NCBI GenBank assembly: GCA_020347085.1
Contig: CP070769.1
Span: 579,578 to 584,838, forward strand
Length of the DNA: 5,261 nucleotides
Reading direction: 5' to 3'
Origin: Desulfobacterales bacterium
GTDB lineage: Bacteria > Desulfobacterota > Desulfobacteria > Desulfobacterales > C00003060
Each line of letters starts with the position of its first letter. Within the stretch, counting starts at the first letter, position 1. Positions 4,540-5,261 of this stretch are shown here, piece after piece. The position numbers and the translations under genes are program-made. The notes below the pieces were generated by a model that saw only the letters and a program-made list of their open reading frames with translations, was not told the origin of the DNA and did not search any database.

Positions 4540-5049
4540 ATGTCAAAAGTGGATTACGAACTCTTTATGTCAAAGGCCCTTGAAGAGGCACACCATGCAC
4601 TCAGCACGGGAGAGTTCCCGGTGGGGTGTGTGATGGTGTATGAAAACCGAGTGCTGGTCACCGGAATGCGGCACCACACCGGGCCAGACAACCAAAACGA
4701 ACTCGACCATGCAGAAATGTTGGCATTGAGGAGGCTTGTCGACTTGGAGGAAAAGATCGACCGGGAAGAGGTAACCTTGTTTTCGACACTGGAACCGTGC
4801 CTCATGTGCTATGCAGCCCTCATCTTGAACGGCATCAGACACATCGTATACGCCTATGAGGACGTCATGGGGGGCGGGACAAACCTGGATCTAAAAAGGC
4901 TCACCCCTTTTTATCAGGATATGGAGATAAAGGTCACGCCTAACATTTTGAGACAAGAAAGCCTGGGACTTTTCAAGAAATTCTTCTCTGCCCCTCAAAA
5001 AACCTACTTGCAGGGAAGCCTGCTTGCTGAATATACCCAGAATCAATGA
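4540..5049 (+). CDS. Nucleoside/tRNA-adenosine deaminase-like protein (CDA fold, zinc-dependent)
   Basis: This 169-residue cytoplasmic protein belongs to the cytidine/deoxycytidylate deaminase superfamily. It has the zinc site and catalytic glutamate: H57-A-E59 and P86-C87-LM-C90. An N-terminal helix precedes GEFPVGCVMV (24-33), and FKKFF closes the fold. TadA-like features include HAE and EPCxMC. However, the segment before HAE (MRHHTGPDNQNELD, 43-56) and the MGGGTNLDLKRLTP region (110-123) differ from typical TadA, so it may deaminate a free base or nucleoside rather than tRNA. The C-terminal tail (QGSLLAEYTQNQ) extends past the core. ATG 4540 is chosen as the first ATG; TTG 4531 is a rival, ten bases after AGG at 4518-4520. 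M10 at 4567 would cut into the first helix. It diverges from the dGTPase gene, hinting at shared purine metabolism. Confidence 0.85.
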   Translation: MSKVDYELFMSKALEEAHHALSTGEFPVGCVMVYENRVLVTGMRHHTGPDNQNELDHAEMLALRRLVDLEEKIDREEVTLFSTLEPCLMCYAALILNGIRHIVYAYEDVMGGGTNLDLKRLTPFYQDMEIKVTPNILRQESLGLFKKFFSAPQKTYLQGSLLAEYTQNQ

Positions 5050-5089
5050 ATGAACTTGGGAGCTCAGCTCCAATCAGGTGACGTAGGAC

Positions 5090-5261
5090 CTAGTGTCGCG
5101 TCTCAGAAGTTTCTTTAAAAAACATGGAGTCGCCGTAAAGCCGTTTTCCTCACTCCGTGAGCGTTTTGGGGACGTCAGCTTCACTGCGTGCCCAAAAACG
5201 CTCAATGTCGTTCAGAAAAGACTTTAAGCTGCCTAACGACTATTTAAACTTTCTTTTGAGA
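5090..5261 (+). mobile_element. MITE-like element, short copy, cut by the window end
   Basis: This second copy starts with CTAGTGTC at 5090-5097, 40 bases after the deaminase stop, and runs in the same orientation as the copy at 99-409. It lacks the 115-bp interior segment and the 13-bp tandem unit. Adding the missing 11 terminal bases predicts a full length of 183, exactly 311 minus 128. Its interior forms a near-perfect stem, GAGCGTTTTGGG (5159-5170) against CCCAAAAACGCTC (5191-5203), one base different in length, with a 20-base apex. No coding capacity is visible. The right terminus is predicted, not seen. Confidence 0.8.

Noticed and set aside
5056..5073. Terminator after the deaminase (GGAG...CTCC with flanking TTGG/CCAA)
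   Set aside because: The stem is short with an awkward small loop and there is no T-tract after it.
99..5261. Composite transposon
   Set aside because: No transposase or integrase is encoded between or within the flanking elements, and the right end is outside the window.

Overview
The window most likely comes from a Gram-negative bacterium. The permease and solute-binding genes form a classical lipoprotein-dependent ABC importer, coding regions have mixed, roughly balanced base composition, and Shine-Dalgarno sites are purine-rich. The style of the HD-domain dGTPase and the intergenic palindromic repeats would fit a Desulfobacterota/deltaproteobacterial genome, but that placement is a guess.

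Layout. Bases 1-433 hold no gene: a small inverted-repeat patch (about 1-98) is followed by a 311-bp MITE-like palindromic element (99-409) ending only 24 bases before the first start codon. On the + strand, 434-2875 is an overlapping three-gene operon for a nitrate/sulfonate/taurine-type (NMT1/THI5-like substrate family) ABC importer: ATPase, permease, then a solute-binding lipoprotein. The lipoprotein gene is split by a single in-frame TAA at 2354-2356, so the importer is probably inactive or has lost its receptor. The operon converges on a minus-strand pair: an HD-domain deoxynucleoside triphosphate triphosphohydrolase (dGTPase-like, 4287-3193) followed by a tightly coupled small acidic protein of unknown function (3178-2948). 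A roughly 250-bp divergent promoter region separates the dGTPase from a + strand zinc-dependent cytidine/adenosine deaminase-fold protein (4540-5049). From 5090 to the window end lies a second, shorter copy of the same MITE in the same orientation, cut by the window edge.

How the parts relate. The importer genes would form one import complex (receptor outside the membrane, permease homodimer, ATPase dimer), with substrate not readable from sequence. The dGTPase releases deoxynucleoside and triphosphate from dNTPs; the divergently transcribed deaminase could act on a nucleoside/base in the same salvage route or on tRNA. The functional link is inference. The most notable features are the two MITE copies related by an exact-looking 115-bp plus 13-bp length difference, the single nonsense codon in an otherwise intact receptor gene, a possible CTG start with an ideal Shine-Dalgarno for that gene, and the matched loss of coupling-interface residues in both ATPase (Q-loop) and permease (EAA loop). 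I found no clearly new biological system.
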